Origin: Tubulanus polymorphus
Taxonomy: Eukaryota > Nemertea > Palaeonemertea > Tubulaniformes > Tubulanidae
Assembly (NCBI RefSeq): GCF_964204645.1
Contig: NC_134027.1
Location: 14,188,485-14,252,484, forward strand
Reading direction: 5' to 3'
Length of the DNA stretch: 64,000 nt
Below, piece by piece: positions 34,074 to 45,898 of the stretch. The stretch's first letter is position 1. Each line of letters begins with the position of its first letter. The position numbers and the translations under genes are program-made. The notes under the pieces were generated by a model that saw only the letters and a list, made by a program, of their open reading frames with translations, was not told the origin of the DNA and did not search any database.

Positions 34074-35004
34074 GGGTGTTCGAACTTCGCTGAATCACTG
34101 AATCGCTGAATTTTATGTTAATCATCATTTCTTTTAATTTTACTGACTTTTTCAAGCAATTGTTAAACAAATAATGTATGATAAATAATAAATCATATAA
34201 GTGGTGCCATATTTGACGATAGTACGCTTTTAGAGCAAGATAAAAACGCTTTGCAGACGCGCGCCAGGACCAAAATGTAAGTTTATTTTTATTACATCCA
34301 GCATTCAACAATTTTATTTCTGCTGGTACGTCAAATAAAATTTTATGTTATCATAAAATAAAGTACCTGTATTCATAGGTTTTTTAGTATTTCTGTCTTT
34401 TTTGCTGGAAGGTTTAGGAAATTTGGTTCGGCCTTGGTACTACACGTATGAGTTATTATATTTATGCGTGGTAATATTCTCAGGTGAATAAGCCGAATGG
34501 GGGTCCACAGAGCGAATCCCTACAAAGCTGTAAGGTTAAAACTCACGCAGAATCATATGTGATCATTTTCGATTAAACAGTTGTTGTTTTAATGGGAATT
34601 CCTCTGTTGAATTTATCACATGTAACACTACCGATCGGCGATACGACTCTTGCTTAAATATTGCCTTTTCTTCACAGAGAAAATGGTTCTCACCGCTCGA
34701 AAGCCACGGTTATACATGTATCTGTATCAGTTTCTATTGTAGTACCGGTGATCATCGCCGAAGGCGTTACCGCTGTCCGCACAATACTACGTCCGTTACC
34801 GTAGTCCACCTAACTAGATTTTTTTTCGAATATGTAACGAAATTTCTCATTAAATCGATCAAATAATTAATTGTCTTTAAAATATGTAAGATTTACGTAG
34901 ATTCAGCGTATTTAAGAATAAATTCAATGATTCAGCGAAATTAATATAATAATCAGCGGTTCAGCGATTCAGTGATTTAGTGATTCAGCGAAGTTCGAAC
35001 ACCC
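34074..35004. mobile_element. hAT-like MITE inserted in gypsy reverse transcriptase
   Basis: Inverted ends GGGTGTTCGAACTTCGCTGA and its complement TCAGCGAAGTTCGAACACCC are present. The subterminal sequence is built of repeated GATTCAGCG/GATTCAGTG words. ATTTCTAC lies before the left end (34066-34073) and after the right end (35006-35013), an 8-bp duplication as for hAT elements. The 931-bp body has no transposase. Confidence 0.85.
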
Positions 35005-35013
35005 TATTTCTAC

Positions 35014-35500
35014 CTACCAAAAACCGCTGGCCATGTCCATGACGCAGAAGTACTTGGCACCAGACAAGGATCGCAAAGAGTAATCGATGCAAGGTAGAGG
35101 ATAAGCATCTTTAACGGTCACTTCGTTCAAAGGACGATAATCAATGCAATACCGCATTGATCCATCCTTCTTGGTCACCAGCACGACAGGACTTGCCCAA
35201 GGGCTACAAGAAGGCTCGACTACTCCTTTCTCTAACATAACCTACGAGGCCTCTACCTGACAGGATGGGCATTGCCAGTGTCTATAGTGTGCTCAACAAC
35301 TTTCGCACAACCTAGGTCCATATCCGCTTGTACAAATATATCAGCATACTCAAGTATGACCTTTCGGATTTTAGATCTATCCTGAGCACCGAAGCCCTCA
35401 CAACTACGACGAATCAGGTGTTCTAAATACTCGGGAGTGTCGCTCTCTTGATGTGTTACGGAAGCACTATCGTTATTAAGGCACAAACTGCACAACTCTT
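35014..35500 (-). pseudogene. Gypsy reverse transcriptase, N-terminal part and linker
   Basis: 35495-35253 reads ...EHTIDTGNAHPVR, the usual entry to gypsy reverse transcriptase. 35238-35014 reads GVVEPSCSPWASPVVLV, KKDGSMRYCIDYRPLN and YFCVMDMASGFW, including the first catalytic Asp. A TAG replaces the residue after FW just where the MITE sits. Confidence 0.85.
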
Positions 35501-36311
35501 AACAGGAGCAAGAATACCAAGAACACATCCTTGATGTACGGTGATTGAATGTTGGAAGAATTCAACGATCTGACAGGAAAACTCTTGGTGTCTATCACAC
35601 ACTTTCCAACAAGGAGATCACTATTGACATGTCTCGAAGGACACGCTTCGACTACACCCCACTTGCTATTTACCGATGGGTCAACGGCCAATGGGAAAGG
35701 ATCACTTCACTACGAGCAGGAATCACCGTCCTAGACGACGCTACGACCAGGTTATCCCCCGAGTCTTTGTTGAATCTACGGGAGTCAAATATCTGACCAT
35801 TCTTGAAAACGATAGAACGTTGAATATCTCACAGTCAAAATAAGAAAGGAAATCCATACCAAGAATCACCTCCTCATTGACATCTGCCACAACAAAATTC
35901 CATGACATCGGTTGTTCAAACAACACAAACTCAGCTTCAGCCTGACCGAATACGGGTATAGGCTGGTGACTGGAACATCTGACAGCGGCGACAAATATGA
36001 ACTAAGATCCTTATAACACTTAACGCTCAAGATGGAAGTAACTGCTCCGGTGTCTACTAGACACTGAAGAGTTTGTGGACCCATTTTCATAGGTATCCAT
36101 ATGGGCGTAATTGATGATTCTCGACTATATTCGTAATTGGAACAGACTTCTGAAGCTGGGAGGTGCGGGAACTCAGCAGAACGTACTCCCTCTTGTCCTG
36201 CCACGTGGCGTGTCCCTGTTCCAGAGGACAAAACTTCTTGATGTGGCCCCTGACATTACAGCTATGACAACTAACCTCTCTTGGCCCACTTTTCCATTGT
36301 GACTTAGACAA
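35501..36311 (-). pseudogene. Gypsy zinc knuckle and aspartic protease
   Basis: Position 36311 onwards holds a CCHC knuckle (CHSCNVRGHIKKFC). The protease is in another frame with CLVDTGAVTSIL near 36050, then a further frame with VILGMDFLSYFDCEI (35880-35830). A tail, SSNIQSPYIKDVFL, follows near 35560. At least three frame changes separate the pieces. Confidence 0.8.
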
Positions 36312-36336
36312 TGGGTGATTTTAAAGTAGGTGTTAA

Positions 36337-37540
36337 AGGGGTCATGAAGAGGTTTTTGAGATATGGCTAAAAGTATTTTTTGTCATCAATTATACCCTAT
36401 TTATTGATTTAGTGGTCAAGAAATTAATTTCTAATTCTTCAATTAGTGTTGAAATGAGACTTTTGATCGGCCGCGCTGATTCCTTCCCAACCCGGAAGTG
36501 TGACGTCATTCTGAGAACCCAAATAGTGTATAGAAACGGGTGATACTGACAGCGATTAAAGTGCAAAATAGTGACTCAAATACATCAGATTCCAATCAAA
36601 CATCGATGTTTACGAAGCCAACAGTTGTTATTAATAGACAGTCAAAATTATTCCATTGTATTTGGAGCGGATGCCTCAGAACGAAGGAATTTGTGACTAT
36701 AGTACAGCATATTTCTACGTCGTGGAGCAGCGAGCATTCATCGTCATTAAGTCATTCCCTCTGTAAAAACCACGCCGAGGGGATGACTGATATTTCTGTG
36801 GGTAGAGATATTTTCATCCAGTACTCGACCATAAAAGCGTCCTGAAACCGTAAACTTGTTTGTGAATCCCAACCCAGCCTGCGCCATCCCGGCCGTGTAA
36901 TAGTAATGTGTGCTGCATGCATACAGTCAGTATGTTGTACATACTACAGCGATGTGGGTCACTGGGGAAAGCCAGTACTATATGCAGTGGAAAGCGCGCA
37001 TCTCTTACTACGTATTTAATTCGCGAAAATAGCGTCACTTGGCAGAATAAAAGGCTCTAAGATAATAAAAACATAAGTTTTGTGTATCCAAGTTTATGTG
37101 TGCCGTAATATTTGCGAGAATCCTTCTCTGAAGTGTGAAGCTGGTTTACACCATAGGCCGGGTGTTTTCGCTCTTATGGTCCATCATCTTAGGGCCAAAT
37201 CTTTTGGTTTTGGCCACTAAAATTTGTCGCTGCCTTTGTGGGAACAGTTCATAGGAATTTCGAAAGACTGTAAAATTAGCGCGATATTCAATGAAAATGA
37301 GCGTTGTATAATAACGCTTCTGAGTGTGCTGCAGGCGATGTGTTCTCAGAATGACGTCATCAACATCACCGCGCAAACGCCAGCGTCCTGTTGCTAGGGC
37401 CGTTGCTACAGGCTTTTCTCGAGTTTGGATAAAGATATTAAAAAAATTTTTTCACGAGACTACCATAGATGCATACGGTAAATATTTTATACAAAAAAAA
37501 ATTAGATTTAAAGTTTTTTCAAAACCTCTTCATGACCCCT
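36337..37540. mobile_element. TTAA-flanked element nested inside the Myb/SANT transposon
   Basis: Inverted ends are AGGGGTCATGAAGAGGTTTT and its complement AAAACCTCTTCATGACCCCT. TTAA lies on both sides (36333-36336 and 37541-37544), as for piggyBac-type insertion. Removing it restores the host element's left end. Its 1.2-kb body has several small frames without motif. Confidence 0.85.
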
Positions 37541-38026
37541 TTAACACTGAGTGTTAATACTTACACTAACACTAACAACCGAGTTATCATCAGAAATAAA
37601 CTGCCCACTCGGTGTTGGTGTTTACAAAGAATGTTAGTGTGATCAACGGTGTTAGTGTTCCAGGTAGTGTTAGTGTTACATTAACACTGACCTTAATATC
37701 AAGGCAATGTTATCTTGGTAAAAATTTCAATTGCAACTAACACTAACCTCTAGGCGTTAACACCAACGTCAGTTTATGGCTCTAACAAAGTGTTAGCAGC
37801 CATTTTCTTCTGAAATTTTGCTAAGTGAAACAAAATGATCTTTGTTCCATTTCAAGAAGTTGTTGCTGGTATTTTAAATGTTAGAGGGCCAAATCTTGTT
37901 CGTCGAGCTGCGTTCAGCACAGAGCAACCCGAGAAACACTTAAGGTTGTTAGAATTTCAATTGCAGTAGATATCTGTTGAATTTCATAACCACAGGGTTG
38001 CAAATGGATTACAAGGTGCCTCCTTT

Positions 38027-38374
38027 CTATCCCCACAAAGACGAATGGACATTTTTTGTCATACCTTGCTTCAGGAGGCTATTATAGGCAGCATGCCTAC
38101 AGTTATGGTGTGGCCACTTGTACTGCTCACCATCTGTCCCCATGCCAGATTTCTTTAACTCTTTCATGACGTCTCTGTAGTCCTGTCCCAAGTTTTTTAT
38201 CAGATTATCCACCACCTTTGACTCAGTACCAAGATCACTGGCCACTTGTTCATAAACCTCAGCTGACCAGCCATGCTTTTTTAAAGCTAAGAACTGTTTG
38301 TGTCTTTCAATCATACCATTCAGGACCTTCTCCATTTTGGCAGTTGTCCAATTAAATCTCTTTGGTGCACTCAT
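38027..38374 (-). CDS. Myb/SANT-like DNA-binding protein
   Basis: The 115-residue protein opens MSAPKRFNWTTAKMEKVLNG and continues WSAEVYEQVASDLG...KNLGQDYRDVM, the helix pattern of Myb/SANT (MADF-like) domains. It would bind DNA, probably transposon ends. A possible upstream or downstream exon was not identified. The frame is intact although it lies inside a nested, otherwise gene-poor transposon. Confidence 0.65.
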   Translation of the reverse strand: MSAPKRFNWTTAKMEKVLNGMIERHKQFLALKKHGWSAEVYEQVASDLGTESKVVDNLIKNLGQDYRDVMKELKKSGMGTDGEQYKWPHHNCRHAAYNSLLKQGMTKNVHSSLWG

Positions 38375-38936
38375 ACCAAAATCTAAATAAAAGCACTTGT
38401 TCTGAAGTTAACATTTAGTTGTACTTGATTATTTAACCTGGCTTATAGGTTGAAGTTATATTCCTTAGAAGGAGGCAGGGCATACCTTTTCTCAAAACGA
38501 AATCCCCCGAAATATGTATAAGGTGTAGCATGCAGTAACTACAAAGAATGTTCCTGCTCAGCTGTAGGCTAGGTGATAGATGCATGAGATGTGACTGCAG
38601 TGCATGCATGCAGTGAAGAGATTCAAGGAATCATGTTTCCAGGAAACTCATGAGCTGCTGGTCACAGTACTGATTGATCACTGGCATTGTTTTTTGTTAT
38701 GGAAAAACATGCCTAGATTGGTGAAATAAGATTTTTATTTACCTTCTGCCACTGATGATGTTAATCCCTCCTTGATGATAAAATCAGGCTGATCTTGACA
38801 CTAACAACGGTGTTAACATCAGTGTTAACACCAACACCAGTGTTAGTGTTAACACAACACCGGTTGTTAAGGGGTAGATATTAACACTAACACTAACAAC
38901 CAACACTAACACCAACACCGACTTAAAAATCACCCA

Positions 38937-39650
38937 GTGAATTAGTCAGCTGAGCCACTTGTACTTTCAGCTTTTCCAACTCAGAATCACCGCCCGATTT
39001 CTCAGAGACACTTTTCAAGCGACCACCTGCTAGCCGGTCGGCTTCTAACTTAGTATACCCTTCTAACTCGACGGCTAGAGTGACGAGATCGACGAGTGCT
39101 TTACTCTTGCTCATGAATAATTTCATTCTAAGCTCACTGTCATCTAGAGCATCGAGAAAATGAGTGCGCAACAATTTGTCTTTTTGGAACATGTCCATGC
39201 CAGGATAAGCTCGGTTACGTAATGTAATCAAGGCTTGCCCTAACTCTCTGAAACTTTCATTTCTCTTCCTGTGCCTATTCCGTAATTTGGCCAAAAATAG
39301 CTCAGACTGGTGGCTAGCACCAAACCTATTTTGCAACGCCTGGACTAAACATGTGAAATCTCTCTGATCGGAACACGGTAGAGAACAGGCAAGCTGCCTA
39401 GCAGGGCCCTTTAGATGTGTAAACAACATAGCAGCCCTCATGGACTCATTCCAATGATTTATCTCTGCTGCTATGCAAACATCTGGAAATAATCTTCCCA
39501 TGCACCATCGCCGCTAAAACACTTGAGGTCGACAGCCCTAAACTTTGGTCTCACTTCTAAGAAATCTCCTCTATCTGCAATACCTAGAGACGGCCCAACA
39601 GAATTGGCAGACGCACTGCCAGATAGACACCTCGCTCACTCACAGAGCGA
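38937..39650 (-). pseudogene. gag: Gypsy gag
   Basis: The main frame (39501 downwards) has the retrotransposon gag domain: MRAAMLFTHLKGPARQLA, LQNRFGASHQ and FRELGQALITLRNRAYPG. Upstream, in another frame from about 39650, FLEVRPKFRAVDLKCFSGDG and WEDYFQMF form the start of the same domain, so a frameshift lies near 39480. Its C-terminal zinc knuckle is now beyond the inserted element at 36311. Confidence 0.85.
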
Positions 39651-39695
39651 TATCTACTGACGTTGATGTGACTATCCTCTTATGTGGCTACCGGG

Positions 39696-39953
39696 TGACG
39701 TCACATTCATAAACAACTCGCACGTGGCATCTGGTTCGGCTCAACCTGATACTAAATGATACTATACTCCACAAATCAACGCTCCCCAAATCCGACCCGA
39801 CGCATCAGGGAAATGGGTAAGAATGCCACAAATCGCACGTCCACTAGGTTTTCGTCATGACTCCAAAAAGGAAGGCAACTCAGAATATGCCCACGAGGCT
39901 CATGGTATAACTAAATATCGACACAAACTGACGTAGTACTGACGCCTGAAATT
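39696..39953 (-). repeat. Gypsy 5' LTR
   Basis: This is the partner of 31281-31542, sharing TGATACTAAATGATACTATA, CCCAAATCCGACCCGACGCA and ATGCCCACGAGGCTCA. It precedes gag in element orientation. Differences include a few substitutions and a small deletion near 39847. Confidence 0.8.
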
Positions 39954-40929
39954 GGTGGTGACTCAATGCTGACTTCATTTTCGTAAATCTCTTTAACTAT
40001 CCGAATGAACTGTTTATATAAGCGACTTTGGTCGACATCGCCTACTTTCACAATTATATTGATTGATGAAGCATTTTTGTAATCTGATGCAAGTCTACAA
40101 AAATTTAAAAATGCAGCTGGAATAGCTTTCTTCGACTTAGTGCCTGTAAAATTGAAATAGAAAGTCTTTTACAAATCCTTTTAAAAGGTCATCTTTAGTG
40201 TAAGATTAAAAATTGTCTCTTCGCCTCGGCCCAGTCTCTGCTTCCAGTGACATTGACGAATTTTGACCTGACCATGGTTGAAAATAAACAGTTGTTTTTC
40301 AGCAAGATTTTACATGTACGGCATGTTACTTTGGGGTACTTTGGTGCAGTTAAGACAAAAGGCTCTGCATAAAAAAATGATGATTATTGTTAATCAATAT
40401 TGACTGGTCTGATTCGTGAATATGGTAGGCGTAGTCTACTTGTGCAACAAGTTGCAAACGGGTATTTCGTTAAAATGGGGGGGGGGTGCTTCGTAAAAAC
40501 CGGCTTAGGTCACCATTGCAATTGCAAGCAACAAACATAATTATCGTAATCAGTAATAGTACATAGTGAACAAAAACATACTATTTCTGATTATGATGAT
40601 TATGTTTGTTATTACCATTGATATGACCATTATTATTGGAAGTATCAATTCCAACACCTGGGCTGCGTTTTTCAAAGCTTTGTACAGAGACAAAGAAACA
40701 AAATTTTTTTTTTTTCATAATCATGGTTGCATGGTCACTGATGGTGGTAATGATATATCTAATTTAGTTATTTAATTGAAAAAAGGGCACCTAGCTAACA
40801 TGGTTTTTTGCTTGAAATTGACTGGTGCATGTTGGGGAACACTATACAAGGCGATTCAACAAAATCGTGGTTAAAATTGCCTAGTGTTCAGTTTTTAGAA
40901 AAACACTTTTTCACTGTGAAAACCCTTAC
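39954..40929. other. Intron sequence, no gene
   Basis: Ordinary intron sequence. There is a G run near 40480-40487. No repeat or gene was recognised. Confidence 0.4.
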
Positions 40930-41245
40930 GAAAAATTCACACATGTGAAATGGTAAAAACACGCGTGAATCCTGAAATAACACATGTGAAATTGAATTCA
41001 CACGTGTAAATTCTTTAACTACATGTGTGAAATCAAATTCACACGTGTGAATTTGTTAACTACACATGTGAAATCAAATTCACACGTGTGAATTTTTTAA
41101 CTATGCATGGCAAATCTTATTCACACGTGTGATTTCTTTAACTAAGTGTGTGAAATCGAATTCGCATGCGTAGTTTTACCAGCTACACATGTGAAAATCA
41201 ATTCACATGCGTAATTTCTCAAACTACTCGTATGGAAATAGATTC
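40930..41245. repeat. Palindromic minisatellite (ACACGTGT / ACATGTG units)
   Basis: About six units of 45-50 bp each contain an ACACATGTGAA half and a TTCACACGTGTGAA palindrome separated by TTAACTA- or AAATC-type spacers. Each unit could fold into a hairpin. CACGTG is also the E-box core. Units decay toward the right end. Confidence 0.85.
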
Positions 41246-43445
41246 ACATCAGAGTAAGTCCCATGTCTATTAAATAGACTTGCCTAATTTCATATTACTT
41301 CTAAGACTTTCTACATCAGCTTTTTATGTCCGAAGTCAATGTCTTTAGAGCCAATGTCATCAGATCCATAACATATACCATTTTTCTTAGAAAAAGCCAT
41401 CATCAATGGAACAAATTGAAAAGGTAAAAATACCCAATGATTCAAAGTAGGTTAAAATCCCCACTTCATGATTTGAAAAGAACATTTTATAGCAAAATTC
41501 TATAATCATTTTTTAGAAAAATTAGTATAGAAAATGGATAGAATGTGAAAAATATTCTGCTTCAAAATCGTTAATTTGGGATTTGTACAATTTGAATAAT
41601 CCTGGATTCTTGCCTATTATTCATTGAGGGGATTAATAACGATATATGTTTTAAAATTAAACAGGACAATTTTTCCACAGAAGGCCTAATTAAGTCAATG
41701 AGATTTGGTTCAGTAATATACAAAATGTACAGATAATTAATAGGAAATAACATGCTCCTTCATCCATTAGAAATCAAGTTAACTATATCAAAATGCTGAG
41801 TCAATTCGGGGTATTTTCCTATTGAAAAAGGGACAGATCTTGAATATGAAGTATCTGGGTATCTGGATAAATAATTTGAGAATGGATTAATTTCAATTTT
41901 AAAAAACCTCAACCCAAATTTTTTGACACTGACTGTGAAGGGCACTTTGAAAATTTAAAGTTCGCTGGCTACCCCCGAACCCCCACTCGACATGGGCCTG
42001 GGTCGGCGCTTGTAAATCGCCTTGCCGAGTGTCTCTGGAATTCTCCAGGATTCGAAAACCTCTGCGATGATGCCGACCAGTGCGTTTGTTATAAATTTGC
42101 TCCCATTTTCTACTCGTTTAGTCGACACTCTTCGCAAATAAATGTCTACTTAAACTCTAGTTATGGACACAAAACCAATCTTAGGACAAAATATACATTA
42201 GCACAATCGCAGTGAATACAAAGACCTAGAATGCTGTAATGCTGTCGAGGGGGAGTTTGACACTCCGCCGATTTTAGTATGATGAAATAAATTGAAATAT
42301 GAAAATATAGCTGCAAAGCAGCGACAAAAGGTTTCTGCCTTGCTGGTTTAAATGTCACATTCGCCAGCGCACAAAGATTTCCCCAATTCTTATAATAATT
42401 CTTATCAGTTTAAAACGTACGACTTTTTTGAAGAAGCGTGGGGGTACTCGCGGTACTAGGGCTACCAAACGAAAAGTTCTGATGTACCTTTTTTGTTGCT
42501 TTCATAGTTCTGTTGAGAGTTGCATGAACTAATCAATCGTACCTGTTGCCATATGGCACATGCGTGTATATGTACTTATACCATGTTTCTGATGTGATCC
42601 AGCTTTGCAACTGAACTAAATCATGTGTACTCAATAAATGTTAATTGATTTCAACATGCATTTGTAAAGCATTTTGATAATATCACATCACTAAAGATCT
42701 TGATTTGTTCTATTAAGAACTCTGAATCTTAATCTGATAGGTTGATGTGCTGAACAAAAAACAGAGAATATATCACTGTTAATTGTAAAATTGTTAAAAT
42801 CGATAAAATTGTGTTGAAATATATCAAAACATACATATGTAGATCACTGATATATCACTATTATCAATATTATTATGTATTAAATCTATTCTGGTCCTGG
42901 GCCGCTGTTGATACTAGATTTTAAGGACTTCTAAATCCATACTAAAAAAAGTAATGGACAACAAACCTAGTGAAAGTTTATGCAGCCGAATAAACTGAGT
43001 AGTCACTTCGTTATTAGAATCAAACACAATTTGTATTCTCTCCACTAGTATTTGCACAACCTGGTTTACGATCAAGCTCAAAACCACTTATGGTCACAAA
43101 CAAATTTTCAATAAGTGTGAAGATTTGTAGACCTACCTCTAATAACAATAAGCCTCTGGACGAAGTTATAATGTGTTTATGGATTACGAAACCATTAACA
43201 AAGCTCAACAGCTGAAAGACAGATGGACATACAGACACATTCCATTGATTCAAAACGTGTATTATATTGTATGGCTGGGCTGTTTGGTGAATAGAACGTT
43301 GTAAGGATATCTACCATGTCGAGAATTACCTGCTTACAATAAAAATCCTGGCTGTAAGAAAATCCATATTTAATATGACCGTACGACCAACACTATTGAA
43401 AACTATAAATAAAATGTCCATAAGCCTATAGAAATAAAAAGGAAT
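41246..43445. other. Intron sequence, no gene
   Basis: The minus-strand frames at 41955-42358 have no recognisable motif. The stretch is AT-rich with a GC-richer patch at 41965-42070. Confidence 0.4.
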
Positions 43446-43532
43446 GTTAAAATGCGAGCAGAGCCCGGTTTCGATCAGGCGAAATACTGCACGTAAGACC
43501 AGCACGTTGCCCACTGGGCTATAGGGTCTATT
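43446..43532 (-). repeat. tRNA-like fragment, probably SINE head
   Basis: On the minus strand TAGCCCAGTGGGCAACG resembles an A-box and GATCGAAACCGGGCTC a B-box, at tRNA-like spacing. The arms do not pair as a clean cloverleaf, so a working tRNA gene is unlikely. Confidence 0.4.
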
Positions 43533-43953
43533 CATTTAGCCACTCATAAAGCTATTATATGATAGAACTCAATGTAGCTTAGATATTAGATTCATGCCTA
43601 CATACATTCTTGTTTGCTCTTTTGACATGGTAAAATTCTTTTAAGCAAGATTATTTCATAAAAAATTACTATACACAAATCCGAAATGGTCAGACACTAA
43701 GTTATATTTCTTTCAGAATTGAAAATTTTGTTATAACCTGTTAGTAGTCGAATCTGAGAGGAGTTACGTTTTATTTGTCTCGAAAATGGAAAAGGTTTAA
43801 GTCATGAGAATTACTAGAGGGTTTCTGCGAAGCAGCAGAACCCTAATTACTGCTGTAGCAACACATCTATCTGCATCTATATCCTGTGATCTAAACTGCA
43901 AATATAGTTTTCAATCATTATGGACATTTGCTTTAGCAAAGTCCATTTTGGTA

Positions 43954-44097
43954 TCGCATACAAAACTTTCTTCCTATGGTACAAATTAACTTCCAAACGA
44001 GGCTTAATTTCTCTTCGGAATTTTCAAAACATTCAATGCATTAATAAAAGCTCTAACCCTATTGAATTTCATCGGAATTCGTTGCTTATTTATCAAT
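43954..44097. repeat. Dispersed repeat, copy 2 (see 18511-18654)
   Basis: It matches copy 1 over about 145 bp, for example ACTTTCTTCCTATGGTACAA and AACCCTATTGAATTTCATC. A GGTTTCTGC stem (43818-43844) stands 110 bp to its left. Confidence 0.8.
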
Positions 44098-45505
44098 TTA
44101 ATTATTTATTTGTTGTTGGAACTACATTTCATTTCGGAAGAACACATGCCCTTTTACGTATATTCATGCTTCAGACACGTGCTCGTTACATACTCGCTGC
44201 TATGTGATGTATTGATCTGTGCATGTACATTTGTATATGACAAGCGCGCCTCATGCGTGGCCTGGTTTAAGTTTTCATGGAAACTGTAAATGATTCAACT
44301 GCCAGGGTTCGTCGCTGCTGGCCGTGATAAGCAGTGAATTTTATAGAAGGGCAGTAAAATTGGGAACTTGGAAATTGTTCAATTTACGAAAATTGATTGT
44401 CTATCAAACTTCATACACAGTGTATAGAAATCGTCTCACTATGAGTGTGGGGAGAGTCTATTTGAGTCAATGGGGAAATCCGCTACCATGATGAATCGTC
44501 ATGCAGTTGATCGTATCAATAGACAGATTTTCATGAAATCTTCTGGATTCAATCGAGGGGGACATCTTAGGCCTTTTTGATTACTTGGAGCACAGATTCT
44601 CTGAAATTCTGCCAAAAATTTCATGCCGAAGATAGGTAGGCCTATGGGTTTGCATTCATAATTCGAAAAAGATGTTTTTTTCTTGATATTTCCAGCATCC
44701 TTATTTTCGATCTAATTATCTGTAAAAAGTCAGTCTTCTCCCATCATTTGAATTCAATCCAATAGTTTTCACTATTTTTCATTTGTTCTGCTTATCTCTT
44801 ATCTAAAGTACCAATGTTTAATTTTGATGCTGATTAAGCATACACTAATGTAAATTTAGTCCATATTAAGAATTTTGTTTCTTGTTTATTTTAGCATTGG
44901 AATCGATTATATCTAGAAATCCTATGAGTTAGTTCTGAAGTGAGACATTAGATCGAAATTTCAGCCATTTTCTTTTTGTTAAATGCTCGGGATAAATGCT
45001 CTTATCCCGGTGATAAAAATCACCAGGATAGTGAAATGTATTTACCTTTTTAGATAAATTTTTGCACATGTTAAGTATATTATGTCTTAAAGAGATCACA
45101 TACTGGTATTACTATATGTTGATACAAATACTGAATAATATTACTTTTCTAGTGTCCCACATACTGTACTTGTTGTAAATATTGTGTTTTTTTTCCAGCT
45201 CAATAAGCATTGTACCCTTCGGTACGAAATAAAGAAATTAAATTAAATCAAATTTACAACAACCTGCATGCTGCATTGTTGTTACGATTAATGTTTTATG
45301 GACCACTTCATGGATTTGTTTTAAAGCCAAGCCCACCTAATATACCTAAAATAGTAAAATGGTGACTAAACCAAAATTGAGTTGATGAAAAATATACAAC
45401 AATATATGCTTCAGCAACTGTCTATCATCCATGGGACAATGAACCTAAAGTGAATAAAGCCCACCTGACCTCATTTGCTCATCCTAAATTTGTTTATTCT
45501 CTTAG
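44098..45505. other. End of the long AMDHD1 intron
   Basis: No gene is supported. Near 45200-45245 GTACCCTTCGGTACGAAATA leads into repeated AAATT words, the look of a LINE 3' tail, but no coding part precedes it. Confidence 0.4.
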
Positions 45506-45724
45506 ATGGGAGCTGAAATAGGTGCCACTGCTATATCTCATTTGGAAGAGATATCTGATAATGGAATTTTAGAGATGGCTCGTAATAATTGTGTTGCTGT
45601 TATCCTGCCAACTACGGCTTATATACTACGTCTTAAAGCACCACCTGTAAGGAAGATGATCGATAATGATGTTGTGGTTGCTCTAGGAACTGATTTTAAT
45701 CCCAATGCATTCTGTTTATCAATG
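45506..45724 (+). CDS. AMDHD1: AMDHD1 (imidazolonepropionase) internal exon
   Basis: The exon follows TTCTCTTAG in phase 0 and ends before GTCAGT in phase 0. It reads MGAEIGATAISHLEEIS, then ILPTTAYILRLK and VVVALGTDFNPNAFCLSM, all colinear with the enzyme family. It holds the His and the LGTDFNPN Asp expected near the metal. It continues directly from the exon at 17695-17920. The remaining exons are not seen, so the next intron probably contains the virus-like element. Confidence 0.92.
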
Positions 45725-45898
45725 GTCAGTAGAATCCCTCTTCTTTATGCCAATTTGTTAAATCTGTTTTGATTAATTCATATGTTGGATTAAGTATTTG
45801 GGTTAAAGTGTAGCATTAATTTTTTCAAATTATTGAGAGCATAGGAATAACCTTTTGAAATTCTCTGTGATAACTTCGACAAATTGAATCGCTTTTTA

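Larger units (their letters stand above)
36313..38935. mobile_element. Transposon with Myb/SANT gene inserted in gypsy gag
   Basis: Inverted ends GGGTGATTTTAAAGTAGGTG (left) and the complement of CACCGACTTAAAAATCACCC (right) bound the element. It splits gag between TNSL and SLSKSQW. Subterminal regions on both sides consist of many TTAGTGTTAAC-like words in inverted sense. Only a Myb/SANT-like gene is found, no transposase, so it may be non-autonomous. Harbinger elements carry such a partner gene; flanking triplets (AAT/AGT) are not an exact duplication. Confidence 0.75.
31281..39953 (-). mobile_element. Ty3/gypsy LTR retrotransposon, decayed and heavily interrupted
   Basis: Two similar ~260-bp LTRs bound a minus-strand order of gag, zinc knuckle, protease, reverse transcriptase, degenerate RNase H and integrase, which is gypsy order. 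Stops and frame changes occur in every domain. Three other elements have inserted: a Myb/SANT-bearing element in gag (36313-38935), a hAT-like MITE in reverse transcriptase (34074-35004) and a SINE at the end of reverse transcriptase (33459-33649). The whole lies in the AMDHD1 intron, opposite to the gene. Confidence 0.9.

Noticed and set aside
40930-41245. CRISPR-like array
   Set aside because: Units are degenerate, without unique equal-length spacers, and lie in an animal intron.
43446-43532. Functional tRNA gene
   Set aside because: A- and B-box-like words are present but the stems do not pair into a proper cloverleaf.
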